From: Wenzhouxiangella limi
GTDB lineage: Bacteria; Pseudomonadota; Gammaproteobacteria; Xanthomonadales; Wenzhouxiangellaceae
Reading direction: 5' to 3'
DNA: 64,000 nucleotides
Assembly: GCF_010499265.1 (NCBI RefSeq)
Contig: NZ_JAAGSC010000037.1
Coordinates: 100,207 to 164,206, forward strand
In this document: piece by piece, positions 23,628 through 32,856 of the stretch
Position numbering within the stretch: the stretch's first letter is position 1
Layout of the letters: every line of letters begins with the position of its first letter
Translations under genes and position numbers: made by a program
The notes under the pieces: generated by a model
Told to the model about the DNA's origin: nothing
What the model saw: only the letters and a program-made list of their open reading frames with translations
Databases searched by the model: none

Positions 23628-26600
23628 ATGTCGATGCGCTCGAAACTTCTTGCCGCCCTGCTGCTCTGGTCCCTGGCCGGATTCCTGGCCGCCGAACCCA
23701 CCCACCTGCTGCGCCAGCCCACGGTCTCGGCCGATCACGTGGCCTTCGTCTATGCGGGGGATTTGTGGGTGTCGGATCGCGACGGCGCTGATCCGCGCCG
23801 CCTGACCACCAGCCCGGCCGAGGAGAATAATCCGCACTTCTCGCCCGACGGACGGATGATCGCCTTTGCCGCCGACTACGAGGGCAATACCGACGTTTAC
23901 GTCATCGGCGTCGACGGCGGTAACCCGACCCGTCTGACCTGGCACCCCGGCAGCGATATCCCGGTGGGCTGGTCGGCCGACGGCGAGTCCGTCGCCTTCG
24001 CCTCGCGGCGCGAGACCGACCACGGCCGCTCGGCCCAGCTCTACCACGTCTCGCTCGAAGGCGGCGCGCCGGTCCGGCAGATGGAAGCGCGCTTTTTCCG
24101 CGGCCAGTGGGATACATCTGGCGAGCGCCTGGCCTACATCGATCACGGCCCGGCCTACAACGGCCTGTACGGCGGCACCGCCGGCTGGCGCGGATATCGC
24201 GGCGGCACCACGCCCTCGATCCGTATTCTCGATCCGTCCAGCGGCGAGGTCGTCGCCATCCCCGGTGAGCGCGTCAACGATCTCAACCCGCTGTGGTTCG
24301 GCGATTACGTGCTGTTTCTATCCGATCGCGACGACAAGGTCTTCAATCTTTTCCTGTTCAACCTGGAGACCGGCCAGCTCGTCCGGCTGACCGACCAGGA
24401 TACCTGGGACATTCGCTGGGCCGCGCTGCGCGGCAACCACGTGGTGTTCGAGGCCGGCGGTCGTCTGCACGAGTTCGATATCGGTACCCAGAGCCAGCGC
24501 ACGCTGGAGATTGAACTCAATCCCGATCTGCCGCAGCGCCGTCCCGGATGGAAGGACGTGCGCGGCCAGATTCAGAACGTCGGCCTGTCGCCCAACGGCA
24601 AGCGCGCGGTGGTCACGGCCCGCGGCGAGGTCTTCACCGTCCCGGTCGAGCATGGCTCGACCCGCAACCTGACCGGGACCGACGGGGTGCGTGAGTACAC
24701 CGCGCTGTGGTCCCCGGCCGGCGACCAGGTTGCCTGGATCGTCGAGTCGCTGGAAGGCCAGACCCTGGTCGTGGCCGATCAGTCGGGTCTGAACGAAACC
24801 CGCGAGTTCGACCTGGGCCCGGACTTCTACAGCCTCGAGGCCTGGGATGCCGAGCAGGGCCGAATCGTGTTCGAGGACAACCGCATGCACCTGCACGTGA
24901 TCGAATTGGCCTCCGGCGAGGTCACCGAAATCGCCCACAGCGAGCGTCAGGGCGGGTTCGATGTCGCTTTTTCGCCGGACGGGCGCTATCTGGCCTATAC
25001 CCTGCGCCAGCCCAACTACCTGCGCGATCTGCGCATCCTCGACTTCGAGACCGGCCAGGCCGAGACCGTCAGCGACGGCATGGCTGACGTCGCCTCGCCC
25101 GCCTTCAGCCCCGACGGCGCCTACCTGTATTTTGCCGCTTCCACCAACGCCGGACCGACCCGATTCGGTCTGGACATGACCAGCCAGGAGCGCCCGTTCC
25201 GGGCCGGGCTGTATGCCCTGGTGCTGCAGGCTGACGGTGAATCCCCGCTGGCTCCGCGCACCGGCGACGAGGAAGTCGCGGTCGAGGGCGACGAGGACAG
25301 CAAGAACGACGACAACGGTGAGGACCAGAACGACAAGCCTGCCGCGGTCGCCATCGATTTCGACGGCCTGATCGCGCGCAAGGTGGCGCTGCCGGTGGCC
25401 CTGGGCAACTACGGCGACCTCCAGGTCGCCCACGACGGCGGCCTGTTCTACATGCACCGGGTCCAGCCGGGGGCGACCGTCGAGCAGCCCGGCGACAGCG
25501 TTGCGCGCAACAACGAGCTCAAGCGTTTCGGCTTCGACAAGCGCGAGGCTGCGACCGTCATGAGCGGCCTCAACGGCTACCAGCTGGCGGCCGCCGGCAA
25601 GCACGTGCTGATCCAGCGCGATTCCGGTGCCCTGGCGGTGGCCGAGGTCGGCGAAACCCTCAAGCCGGAAAACCTCGACCTGTCCGATTTGCGCATGTAC
25701 ATCGACCCGGCGCGGGAGTGGGCCCAGATCTTTGATGAAGGCTGGCGCTTCCAGCGCGAATTCTTCTACGCATCCAACCTGCACGGGCTGGACTGGGACG
25801 CGGTCTACGCGCAGTACCGGCCACTGCTGGCCCACGTCGGTCGGCGCGAGGACCTCAACGACCTGATGGTCCAGATGATCGCCGAGCTCCACGCCGGCCA
25901 CAACCGGGTTGGCGGCGGCGATGTTCACCGCGAGTCCGGACCCGGCGTCGGTCTGCTCGGCGCCAACTTCGTCATCGAAAACGATCGCTGGCAGATCAGC
26001 CGGGTGTATTCGGGTGAGGCGTGGACGCCGTTCGCTCAAGGACCGCTGGCCCGCCCCGGCTCGGAAGCTGAGGCCGGCGAATACGTTCTGGCCGTCAACG
26101 GCCGCGAACTGACCGCCGAGGACAACCTGTTCAGGCACCTCCACAACGCGGTCGATGAACAGATCACCCTGACCATCGGCCCGCAAGCCGACGGGCGCGA
26201 TGCGCGCGATGTGCTGGTCGAGCCGATCAGCAGCGAGGGCGCGCTGCGGCTGTGGGCGTGGATCGAGGTCAACCGCCAGACGGTGCATGATGCTACCGAC
26301 GGACGGGTTGGCTACGTCTACCTGCCCAATACCGCCGGCCCCGGCTATACCTTCTTCAACCGCATGTTCTATGCCCAGCTCGACCGGGAAGCCGTGATCA
26401 TCGACGAGCGCGCCAACGGCGGCGGCCAGGCGGCCAACTACATCGTCGAGGTACTGTCACGACCGCACCTGTCCAACTGGGTCTACCGCGACGGCATTAT
26501 GGCCACCACGCCCATGGGTGCCCTGCACGGACCCAAGCTCATGATGATTGACCAGGACGCCGGCTCGGGTGGTGACTACCTGCCCTACGCTTTCCGGGAG

Positions 26601-26912
26601 CTGGGCATCGGGCCGCTGCTGGGCACGCGCACCTGGGGCGGCCTGATCGGCATTTTCAAAAACCCCCCGCTGATCGACGGCGGCGTCATGACCGTCCCGC
26701 ATTTCCGCTTTGTCGATACCGACGACAACTGGACGATTGAGAACGAAGGGGTTGCGCCCGACATTCGCGTCGAACTTGACCCGGTTGCCACCAACGAGGG
26801 CCGCGATTCCCAGCTGGAGCGGGCCATTGACGAGATTCTGCAGATGCTGGAAACCTACAGCGACGACATCCCGCGCGAGCCGCCGCCTTTGCCCACTGAA
26901 CTGGGGCGCTAA
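23628..26912 (+). CDS. Tricorn-type S41 family peptidase
   Basis: About 1,094 residues, the size of archaeal tricorn protease. A signal peptide (about 1-22, ending LAAEP) is followed by a six-bladed WD40/TolB-like propeller and a second propeller, with repeated SPDGR and LTTSPAEENNPHFSPDG-type blades. A PDZ-like segment (about 770-870) and the S41 catalytic core come next. Likely catalytic residues are His755 (ELHAGHNR), Ser980 (DAGSGGD) and a Glu in NEGVAPD. Tricorns trim peptides; this one is exported. An acidic linker (about 560-580) separates propellers. Start chosen at the ATG directly before the signal peptide. Confidence 0.93.
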   Translation: MSMRSKLLAALLLWSLAGFLAAEPTHLLRQPTVSADHVAFVYAGDLWVSDRDGADPRRLTTSPAEENNPHFSPDGRMIAFAADYEGNTDVYVIGVDGGNPTRLTWHPGSDIPVGWSADGESVAFASRRETDHGRSAQLYHVSLEGGAPVRQMEARFFRGQWDTSGERLAYIDHGPAYNGLYGGTAGWRGYRGGTTPSIRILDPSSGEVVAIPGERVNDLNPLWFGDYVLFLSDRDDKVFNLFLFNLETGQLVRLTDQDTWDIRWAALRGNHVVFEAGGRLHEFDIGTQSQRTLEIELNPDLPQRRPGWKDVRGQIQNVGLSPNGKRAVVTARGEVFTVPVEHGSTRNLTGTDGVREYTALWSPAGDQVAWIVESLEGQTLVVADQSGLNETREFDLGPDFYSLEAWDAEQGRIVFEDNRMHLHVIELASGEVTEIAHSERQGGFDVAFSPDGRYLAYTLRQPNYLRDLRILDFETGQAETVSDGMADVASPAFSPDGAYLYFAASTNAGPTRFGLDMTSQERPFRAGLYALVLQADGESPLAPRTGDEEVAVEGDEDSKNDDNGEDQNDKPAAVAIDFDGLIARKVALPVALGNYGDLQVAHDGGLFYMHRVQPGATVEQPGDSVARNNELKRFGFDKREAATVMSGLNGYQLAAAGKHVLIQRDSGALAVAEVGETLKPENLDLSDLRMYIDPAREWAQIFDEGWRFQREFFYASNLHGLDWDAVYAQYRPLLAHVGRREDLNDLMVQMIAELHAGHNRVGGGDVHRESGPGVGLLGANFVIENDRWQISRVYSGEAWTPFAQGPLARPGSEAEAGEYVLAVNGRELTAEDNLFRHLHNAVDEQITLTIGPQADGRDARDVLVEPISSEGALRLWAWIEVNRQTVHDATDGRVGYVYLPNTAGPGYTFFNRMFYAQLDREAVIIDERANGGGQAANYIVEVLSRPHLSNWVYRDGIMATTPMGALHGPKLMMIDQDAGSGGDYLPYAFRELGIGPLLGTRTWGGLIGIFKNPPLIDGGVMTVPHFRFVDTDDNWTIENEGVAPDIRVELDPVATNEGRDSQLERAIDEILQMLETYSDDIPREPPPLPTELGR

Positions 26913-27064
26913 AAGCGGTTTAAAAAGTGCGAGGTTTCACATTCCCGGAGCCGCCGGTATACTCACCGGCTTGAGGGTCGCCGGTTTCTGACCGGACGAC
27001 CTTGGGACTAATGCGGCCGGGGCGGGGTGGCAGCGGCAGTCAAGGCTCGCTGGAGCGGCCGGCT

Positions 27065-29065
27065 ATGACCGAAATCAGCCAGGGGTTCAACCACTTCCTG
27101 CGCGAACTCAAGCGTCGTCACGTTTTCCGCGTGATGGGCGGATACGTGGTCAGCTTCTGGGTGGTGCTGCAGGTCGGGGACGTGATCCTGGCGCCGCTGG
27201 GTGCCCCCGACTGGGTGATGCTGGTGCTGATCGGCATCGGCATCGTCGGTGCCCCGGTGGTGTTCGCGCTGGCCTGGGTTTATGACCTCACCACCGAAGG
27301 CGTGCGCCGAACCGACGACCTTGCCGAGCTCGATGCCGGCGCCGTGCCGGTACGACTCCTTGGTGGTCGCTGGGTGGATTACGTCATCATCGCTGCGCTG
27401 GTGCTGATCCTGGCGTTTGTCCTGGTCCAGCGCGACGGCTACCGCCCGGCCGTGGGCTCGAGCATTGCCGTGCTGCCGTTCAGCGACCTCAGCGCCGAAC
27501 AGAACAACCAGTATTTCGCCGACGGTATTGCCGAGGCCATCATGGACCGCCTGGCCCAGGTGGCCGGTATCCAGCTGGCCGCGCGCACCTCCAGTTTCGC
27601 GCTGCGCGGTGCCGGCCTGGATGCCCGTGACACCGCCAGGCGGCTGGGCGTGGAGTCGCTGCTGGAAGGCAGCGTGCGTCGCTCCGGATCCCGTCTTCGC
27701 ATCAGCACCCGGCTGATTGACGGCAACTCCGGCACCCAGGTCTGGAGCGAGACCTTCGAGGGCGCACTTACCGACGTATTCGAACTCCAGGACCAGATTT
27801 CGCGTGCCATCGCCGGGGTCATGCAGGTCCAGCTCAGGCTTCCGGGCATTGAGGAGATCGCCACCGGCAATGCGCAAGCCTACGATCAGTACCTGCGCGG
27901 GCGCGATCAGCTCCGCGGATTCAGCTCGCGGCGCACCCTCGAGCAGGCCGTGCAGTTCTTCCAGAATGCCCTGGAGGCGGACCCCGACTTTGCCCTGGCC
28001 GCCGCCGGCCTGTGCCGGGCGCGCTGGGAGCAGTACGAGCTTCTGCGTGACCCGCAGATGGCCGAATTGGCCATGACCCGATGCCAGGAGACCGAGCAGC
28101 GTTTCCCCAACCTGGCCGAGACCCAGATCGCGATCGGCTCGCTGTTGCTTGGCACCGGCCAACCCGAGGCGGCCGAGGAGGCTTTTCGCCGCGCCCTGGC
28201 ACGCGAGGCCAACAACGCCGAGGCGCACGCCGGGCTGGCCCAGGCGCTGCTGCGCCGCGACGACCTGGAGGCGGCCGAGCGGCAAATCCGCCGCGCCATC
28301 GAAATGGATCCGGCCTACTGGCTCTACCATTCGCAGCTGGCCACCATCCATTACTTCGCCGGTCGCTTCGACGAAGCCTTCGATGCCGCGCAGCAGGCCA
28401 TCCGCTTAAGTCCGAGCAACCCCGCGCCGTTCAACCTGCTCGGCGCGATTTATTTTGCCCAGGGGCAATTCCTCAAAGCCGGCGATGCCTTCGAACAATC
28501 GATTCAGCAAGAACCCAACGCCATGGCTTATTCCAACGCCGGCACCAACTATTTCTTCGCCAACGAGCTCGCCCGGGCCGAGGCGATGTTCCAGCGCGCC
28601 GTCGAACTGGCGCCTGACGACCCGCGCCAAACCGGTTTTCTGGCCTGGTCGATCCGTGCCCAGGCCGGGCGCGAGGCCGATGCCGCGCCCCACCACTGGG
28701 CGGTCGTGCGCAACGCCACCGAGCGCCTGGCGATCAACGCGCGCGACAACGAAGCCCGGTCGGTGATGGCGCTGCACCTGGCCGCCCTCGATCAGGACAT
28801 CGCCGCCCAGGCGGCGCTGGTCGGGCTGGGCGATTACGCCGAGCTGGACGAAAACGTGCTCATGACCACCGGCTTTGCCCATTATCTGCTCGGGCAAAAA
28901 GCGCGCGCCGTCCAGGCTTTTGACCTCGCCATCGATAAGGGCCTGCCGTTTTCGTTGCTGGAAGCCGACCCACGGCTGAAGGCCGCGTGGAACGACGTCG
29001 ATTTCGCCGCCCTGGCCGCGCGGCATCACAACCCCACCCCCGTCACCGAAGGAGAAAGCAGTTGA
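27065..29065 (+). CDS. Membrane TPR-repeat protein with FlgO/TolB-like domain
   Basis: 666 residues. Three predicted membrane helices (about 20-40, 50-75, 103-120) in the N-terminus carry ELKRRHVFRVMGGYVVSFWV, a segment common to a class of TPR proteins usually called adenylate-cyclase-like without any cyclase domain. AVLPFSDLSAEQNNQYFADGIAEAI starts the FlgO/TolB-like domain seen in CadC-type regulators. At least eight TPR repeats (about 290-640) follow. It has no DNA-binding or kinase motif, so it is probably a scaffold. Its TGA overlaps the TTG of the next gene. Confidence 0.8.
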   Translation: MTEISQGFNHFLRELKRRHVFRVMGGYVVSFWVVLQVGDVILAPLGAPDWVMLVLIGIGIVGAPVVFALAWVYDLTTEGVRRTDDLAELDAGAVPVRLLGGRWVDYVIIAALVLILAFVLVQRDGYRPAVGSSIAVLPFSDLSAEQNNQYFADGIAEAIMDRLAQVAGIQLAARTSSFALRGAGLDARDTARRLGVESLLEGSVRRSGSRLRISTRLIDGNSGTQVWSETFEGALTDVFELQDQISRAIAGVMQVQLRLPGIEEIATGNAQAYDQYLRGRDQLRGFSSRRTLEQAVQFFQNALEADPDFALAAAGLCRARWEQYELLRDPQMAELAMTRCQETEQRFPNLAETQIAIGSLLLGTGQPEAAEEAFRRALAREANNAEAHAGLAQALLRRDDLEAAERQIRRAIEMDPAYWLYHSQLATIHYFAGRFDEAFDAAQQAIRLSPSNPAPFNLLGAIYFAQGQFLKAGDAFEQSIQQEPNAMAYSNAGTNYFFANELARAEAMFQRAVELAPDDPRQTGFLAWSIRAQAGREADAAPHHWAVVRNATERLAINARDNEARSVMALHLAALDQDIAAQAALVGLGDYAELDENVLMTTGFAHYLLGQKARAVQAFDLAIDKGLPFSLLEADPRLKAAWNDVDFAALAARHHNPTPVTEGESS

Positions 29066-29493
29066 AAAATATAACAAAGAACGCGGTCCTCGCCGCTGTA
29101 GGCCTGTGGGCCTGCCTTGCCGTCGGCCCTGCTACGGCTCAGCCTGCCGACCGCGAACAGTGCCCGCCACGGTGCGGTGTTCGCATCGATGTTCCCGAAA
29201 ACCAGGGCCAGGAACCGGGTTCCAGGCCTGAAACGCTGGAAGTCGAAGCGGGCGAGATGGTGACCTTTTCCACCAACGTGCGCGCGCGCGTGATCTTCAC
29301 CGGCAAGACGCCCTTCATCGACGAGCGCGGCAACCGGGTCTTCCAGTTCCAGGTCGGTGATTCCGGCCAGACCCAGCTACGCGTGGCCGACGACAACGAA
29401 TGCAGCGCCGAGCCAGGCTGCAAGTACATGATTGTCGATGCCACCAACCCTGGCCGTCCGGCGCGCGATCCCTACATCCTCGTGCGGCGGTAG
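29062..29493 (+). CDS. Small secreted protein of unknown function, coupled to the TPR gene
   Basis: 143 residues from a TTG start at 29062 that overlaps the upstream stop (TTGA) and follows AAGGAGAAAG at good spacing. A signal peptide ends near ATAQP (about 30). The mature part has four cysteines (ECxPRCG near the N-terminus, ECSAEPGCKY near the C-terminus) likely forming two disulfides, and a beta-rich central part ETLEVEAGEMVTFS reminiscent of a cupredoxin-like or immunoglobulin-like sandwich. I do not recognise the family. Tight coupling suggests it is a periplasmic partner of the TPR protein. Confidence 0.75.
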   Translation: MKNITKNAVLAAVGLWACLAVGPATAQPADREQCPPRCGVRIDVPENQGQEPGSRPETLEVEAGEMVTFSTNVRARVIFTGKTPFIDERGNRVFQFQVGDSGQTQLRVADDNECSAEPGCKYMIVDATNPGRPARDPYILVRR

Positions 29494-29533
29494 CCGCTTA
29501 GGGCGAACAATCGCTGGAGGCAAAGCAGGCGTT

Positions 29534-30016
29534 TCAGGTGCCGCGGTCGCGCTCGTTCGCGAACCGCTGCATCAATTCCAGGGTCTTTTCGCTGACGTGG
29601 TGTTCCACGCCTTCGGCGTCGATGCGCGCGGTGGCATCGTCGACGCCCAGAGCGCGCAGGAACTGCAGCACGATGGCGTGGCGTTCGCGCGACCACGCCG
29701 CCATCCGGCGGCCTTCCTCGGTCAAAAAGAGGGATCGGTAGGGTTCGTTGCTGACGTAGCCGAGTTCGTTGAGGCGACGCACCATCCGCGCCACCGTGGC
29801 CTGGCTGACGCCCATTCTGGCTGCGACGTCGGTTGCGCGCGCTTCCCCGCTGTGCTCGAGTAGGTCGCCGATCAACTCGACGTAGTCCTCGATCAGCTCG
29901 GTTTCATGGGCGCTGCGAACGGCCGCGTACTGGCGCGCGTGCTGTTCTGGTGGTGGCAGCACGTCGGTGGCCTTTTGTTCAGCGTTGCGGGAGCGCAGGG
30001 GTTCGGATCGACTCAT
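29534..30016 (-). CDS. mntR: Manganese-responsive transcriptional regulator MntR
   Basis: 160 residues of the DtxR/MntR family. ELIEDYVELIGDLLEHSGEARATDVAARMGVSQATVARMVRRL is the winged helix-turn-helix and EGVEHHVSEKTLELMQRF holds the dimer and metal-binding Glu/His ligands; both align closely with E. coli MntR by eye. With Mn(II) it represses uptake genes. The ATG at 30016 matches the E. coli start (MSR-); a longer frame upstream crosses the operator. It is divergent from a metal ABC transporter and shares the 30062-30083 box with it. Confidence 0.93.
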   Translation of the reverse strand: MSRSEPLRSRNAEQKATDVLPPPEQHARQYAAVRSAHETELIEDYVELIGDLLEHSGEARATDVAARMGVSQATVARMVRRLNELGYVSNEPYRSLFLTEEGRRMAAWSRERHAIVLQFLRALGVDDATARIDAEGVEHHVSEKTLELMQRFANERDRGT

Positions 30017-30061
30017 TGACCCCATCTTAGCCGACGCCATTGCCGGCCACAATCCATCGAC

Positions 30062-30083
30062 AAACTTAGCGAGTGCTAAAAAA
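30062..30083. promoter_or_regulatory. MntR-like operator box
   Basis: AAACTTAGC, a four-base centre GAGT, then GCTAA: TTAGC and GCTAA are perfect inverted arms. Laid against the E. coli MntR site (AAACATAGC, spacer, GCTATGTTT) the left half matches at eight of nine positions and the inner right half at four. It lies between mntR (start 30016) and the transporter (start 30141), so it can control both. Confidence 0.7.
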
Positions 30084-30140
30084 TTTTGCATAGGGCGACT
30101 TTCTTGGTTTAGGCTGCGTTTTCTGACCCGCGGACACAGA

Positions 30141-31064
30141 ATGGAAAGCCGGGACTTGAAACTGATCATGACGCGCCGATTCCTGATCCTGCTGCTGGCC
30201 TCGCTGTTGTCACCCCTTGGCTGGGCGCAAGACCGACCGACGGTTGTTGTGACCTTCAGCGTTCTTGAGGATTTTGTCGCGCGGGTAGCCGGCGAACACG
30301 CCGAGATCGTGAGTCTGACGCCCCGCGGTGCCGAGGTGCACGAATACGAGCTCCGACCCGGTGATTTCCGGGCCCTGGAGCAGGCCGAACTGGTGTTCTA
30401 CAACGGCCTTGAACTGGAACAGTGGATGGGCCAGGTGCGGGCGGTCGTTGGCGCGGATGTGGCGGTGGTGAGTGTTGCGGCCGAAAGCGGGGTCGAGACC
30501 CTGCCGATCGTGTCCGGCGACTACCGCGGCCAGGCCGATCCGCATGCCTGGATGGACCCGCGCCGGGCCGGCGAATACGTTGTCGCGATAGCAGGGGAAC
30601 TGTCCCGGGTGATACCGGACCGGGCCTCGACGTTTCGCGCCAATGCCAAGGCTTACCGTGAGGAACTGGACGACCTTTATCGGGAAATGGCCGATGCGCT
30701 TGACGTGATCCCGCCCGAGCGGCGGGTGCTGATCAGCAGCGAGGCCGCCTTCGTCTACTTTGCCGAGGCCTTCGATTTTCTCCACGACGGTATCTGGGGC
30801 AACAACGCCGAAAGCGAGGGCGCCCCGCGCCAGCTGATGCGCATCATTGATCTCATCGACCAGCGCCGGCCGCCGGCGCTGTTCTGGGAGAGCACCGTCT
30901 CCAGCCGCACCGTGGAAAGCGTTTCGGCCGATACCGGTGTGCCCTACGACGGCCCGCTGTACGTCGATTCCCTGGGTGAGGTTGGCACCCCGGCGGGCAG
31001 CTATCGCGGCATGATGCGCGAGAATGTCCGGGTTCTTCGCGATGCGTTGCTGGATGACGGCTAA
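30141..31064 (+). CDS. Metal ABC transporter substrate-binding lipoprotein-like protein, probably manganese
   Basis: 307 residues of the cluster A-I (ZnuA/MntC/PsaA) family. The signal peptide is LILLLASLLSPLGWAQ. Metal ligands expected for this fold are present: His in AEVHEYEL, His in ADPHAWMD, Glu in ISSEAAFVY and Asp in YVDSLGE. There is no His-rich loop, which argues for Mn or Fe rather than Zn. The position beside mntR and its box supports manganese. A second in-frame ATG at 30168 starts the signal peptide more tightly and may be the true start. Confidence 0.88.
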   Translation: MESRDLKLIMTRRFLILLLASLLSPLGWAQDRPTVVVTFSVLEDFVARVAGEHAEIVSLTPRGAEVHEYELRPGDFRALEQAELVFYNGLELEQWMGQVRAVVGADVAVVSVAAESGVETLPIVSGDYRGQADPHAWMDPRRAGEYVVAIAGELSRVIPDRASTFRANAKAYREELDDLYREMADALDVIPPERRVLISSEAAFVYFAEAFDFLHDGIWGNNAESEGAPRQLMRIIDLIDQRRPPALFWESTVSSRTVESVSADTGVPYDGPLYVDSLGEVGTPAGSYRGMMRENVRVLRDALLDDG

Positions 31065-31875
31065 AACGCGCCCGGAAACGCCGCCGGCGATCCAGATCCA
31101 GGATCTGTCGGTGACCTACGGCTCGGCGGTCGCCCTGGACCAGGTCGAACTGTCGCTGCCGGCAGCTCGTGTGATCAGCGTGGTCGGGCCCAACGGCGCC
31201 GGCAAGTCGACCCTGCTGCGGGCCCTGGTCGGCAGTCTCAAACCCAGCCGCGGCACGGTGCGCATTTTCGGCGAACAGGCCGAACGCCAGCGCCGCCGTG
31301 GCCGGATCGCCTACATGCCCCAGCAAGAGCAGGTCGATTGGGACTTCCCGCTGTCGGTGCGCGACGTGGTCATGTCCGGGCGCTATGGCCGCATCCGGAT
31401 CGAGGACGGCTGGCGCCGTTTTCTCCCCATTCCAATGGTGCCCGACCGCCATCGGCATGCGGTCGACCAGGCGCTGGCGGCCGTCGACCTGGACCAGGCC
31501 GAGCAGCGCTCGATCGACACTTTGTCCGGCGGCCAACGCAAGCGCGTGCTGCTGGCCCGGGCCCTGGCCCAGGACGCCCGGCTGCTGCTGCTCGATGAGC
31601 CCCTGGTCGGGGTGGATCGGCGCAGCGAGGCGCTGATCATGGAGGTTTTGCATCAGGCCCGCGATCAGGGCCGCACGGTGGTGATGGTGACGCACGATAT
31701 CGCCGGCGCCCGGCGGGACACGGACTTTGCCGTTCTCATCAACCGGCGGGTCATTGACGCCGGCGATCCGAAGACGGTGCTGACCGACGACCAGCTGGCC
31801 TTCACCGCCACGTCCGCCTGGCTGGGCGAGCACGCCTCCAGCGCGGCTCGGCCCGAACCCCTCGAATCGACATGA
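31054..31875 (+). CDS. Metal ABC transporter ATP-binding protein
   Basis: 273 residues with Walker A GPNGAGKST, Q-loop YMPQQEQVDWDFPLSV, signature LSGGQRKR, Walker B LLLLDEP and the switch His in VMVTHD. The VDWDFP stretch after the Q-loop is common in manganese/zinc cluster transporters. Start at the ATG of 31054, inside the end of the binding-protein gene; its stop overlaps the permease start (ATGA). Three-gene operon. Confidence 0.92.
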   Translation: MTAKTRPETPPAIQIQDLSVTYGSAVALDQVELSLPAARVISVVGPNGAGKSTLLRALVGSLKPSRGTVRIFGEQAERQRRRGRIAYMPQQEQVDWDFPLSVRDVVMSGRYGRIRIEDGWRRFLPIPMVPDRHRHAVDQALAAVDLDQAEQRSIDTLSGGQRKRVLLARALAQDARLLLLDEPLVGVDRRSEALIMEVLHQARDQGRTVVMVTHDIAGARRDTDFAVLINRRVIDAGDPKTVLTDDQLAFTATSAWLGEHASSAARPEPLEST

Positions 31876-32801
31876 GGGTCTCATTCCTTGCGCCCGCAGA
31901 GGCGATCATTGATTTCCTTATCGCCGGGCTGATGGTGTTGGTCAACCTGCTGCCCGAAGCCCTCGCCGAGCCGTTCCAGTACGCGTTCATGCAGCGGGCC
32001 CTGCTGACCTCGATCGTGGTCGGCGCCGTCTGCGGCCTGCTGTCGAGCTACGTGATTCTCAAACGCTGGGCGCTGCTCGGGGATGCCATTTCCCACGCCG
32101 TGCTGCCCGGCGTGGCGATCGCCTACCTGCTGGGCTGGCCGTTCTTCATCGGCGCGTTCGCGACCGGGGCGCTGACCTCGCTGGGCATCGGCGTGATCGA
32201 GCGCAACAGCCGCATCAAGTCCGATGCAGCCATGGGCCTGATGTTCACCGCCGCGTTCGCCCTCGGGGTGGTCATCATCAGCCAGATCGCCACCTCCACG
32301 CACCTGATGCACATCCTGTTCGGCAACGTGCTGGGCGTGCGCTACCCCGCGCTGATGCTGACCCTGGCGGCCGGGGCGGTGACATTGACCGTTGTCCTGC
32401 TGTTTTACAAAGAGCTGCTGATCTACGCTTTCGACCCGGTTCAGGCGCGCTCGCTGGGCCTCAATACGCGCGTGATTCACTACGGGCTGATCCTGCTGCT
32501 GACGCTGACCATCGTCGCCAGTCTGGAGACCGTGGGCATCATTCTGGTGGTCTCCATGTTGATCACCCCCGGAGCGACCGCCTACCTGCTGGTCAACCGT
32601 CTGCCGGTCATGATGATGCTGGCAACCCTGATCGGCGTGGTCTCAGCGGTGCTCGGCCTGTTTCTGGCGTTTCGCTTCAACGTCGCTTCGGGCGGCGCCA
32701 TCGTGCTGGTCGCCACCGCCTTTTTCCTGCTGGCATTTCTGTTTGCGCCGCAGCGCGGGGTTGTCGCGCGGCGCCTGCGCCAACGCGCTTCTCAAGAGTG
32801 A
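31872..32801 (+). CDS. Metal ABC transporter permease
   Basis: 309 residues with eight to nine hydrophobic helices in the ABC-3 family pattern: LLSSYVILKRWALLGDAISHAVLPG, the coupling region FDPVQARSLGLN and LKSDAAMGLMF-like loops. It forms the membrane channel for the metal delivered by the binding protein. Only one permease gene is present, so it should homodimerise. Start overlaps the ATPase stop by four bases. Confidence 0.92.
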   Translation: MRVSFLAPAEAIIDFLIAGLMVLVNLLPEALAEPFQYAFMQRALLTSIVVGAVCGLLSSYVILKRWALLGDAISHAVLPGVAIAYLLGWPFFIGAFATGALTSLGIGVIERNSRIKSDAAMGLMFTAAFALGVVIISQIATSTHLMHILFGNVLGVRYPALMLTLAAGAVTLTVVLLFYKELLIYAFDPVQARSLGLNTRVIHYGLILLLTLTIVASLETVGIILVVSMLITPGATAYLLVNRLPVMMMLATLIGVVSAVLGLFLAFRFNVASGGAIVLVATAFFLLAFLFAPQRGVVARRLRQRASQE

Positions 32802-32856
32802 TGGATGCGCCGGCCACCAGCCGGAATCGAGGCCCTAATCGATCGCTGTGCCGACC

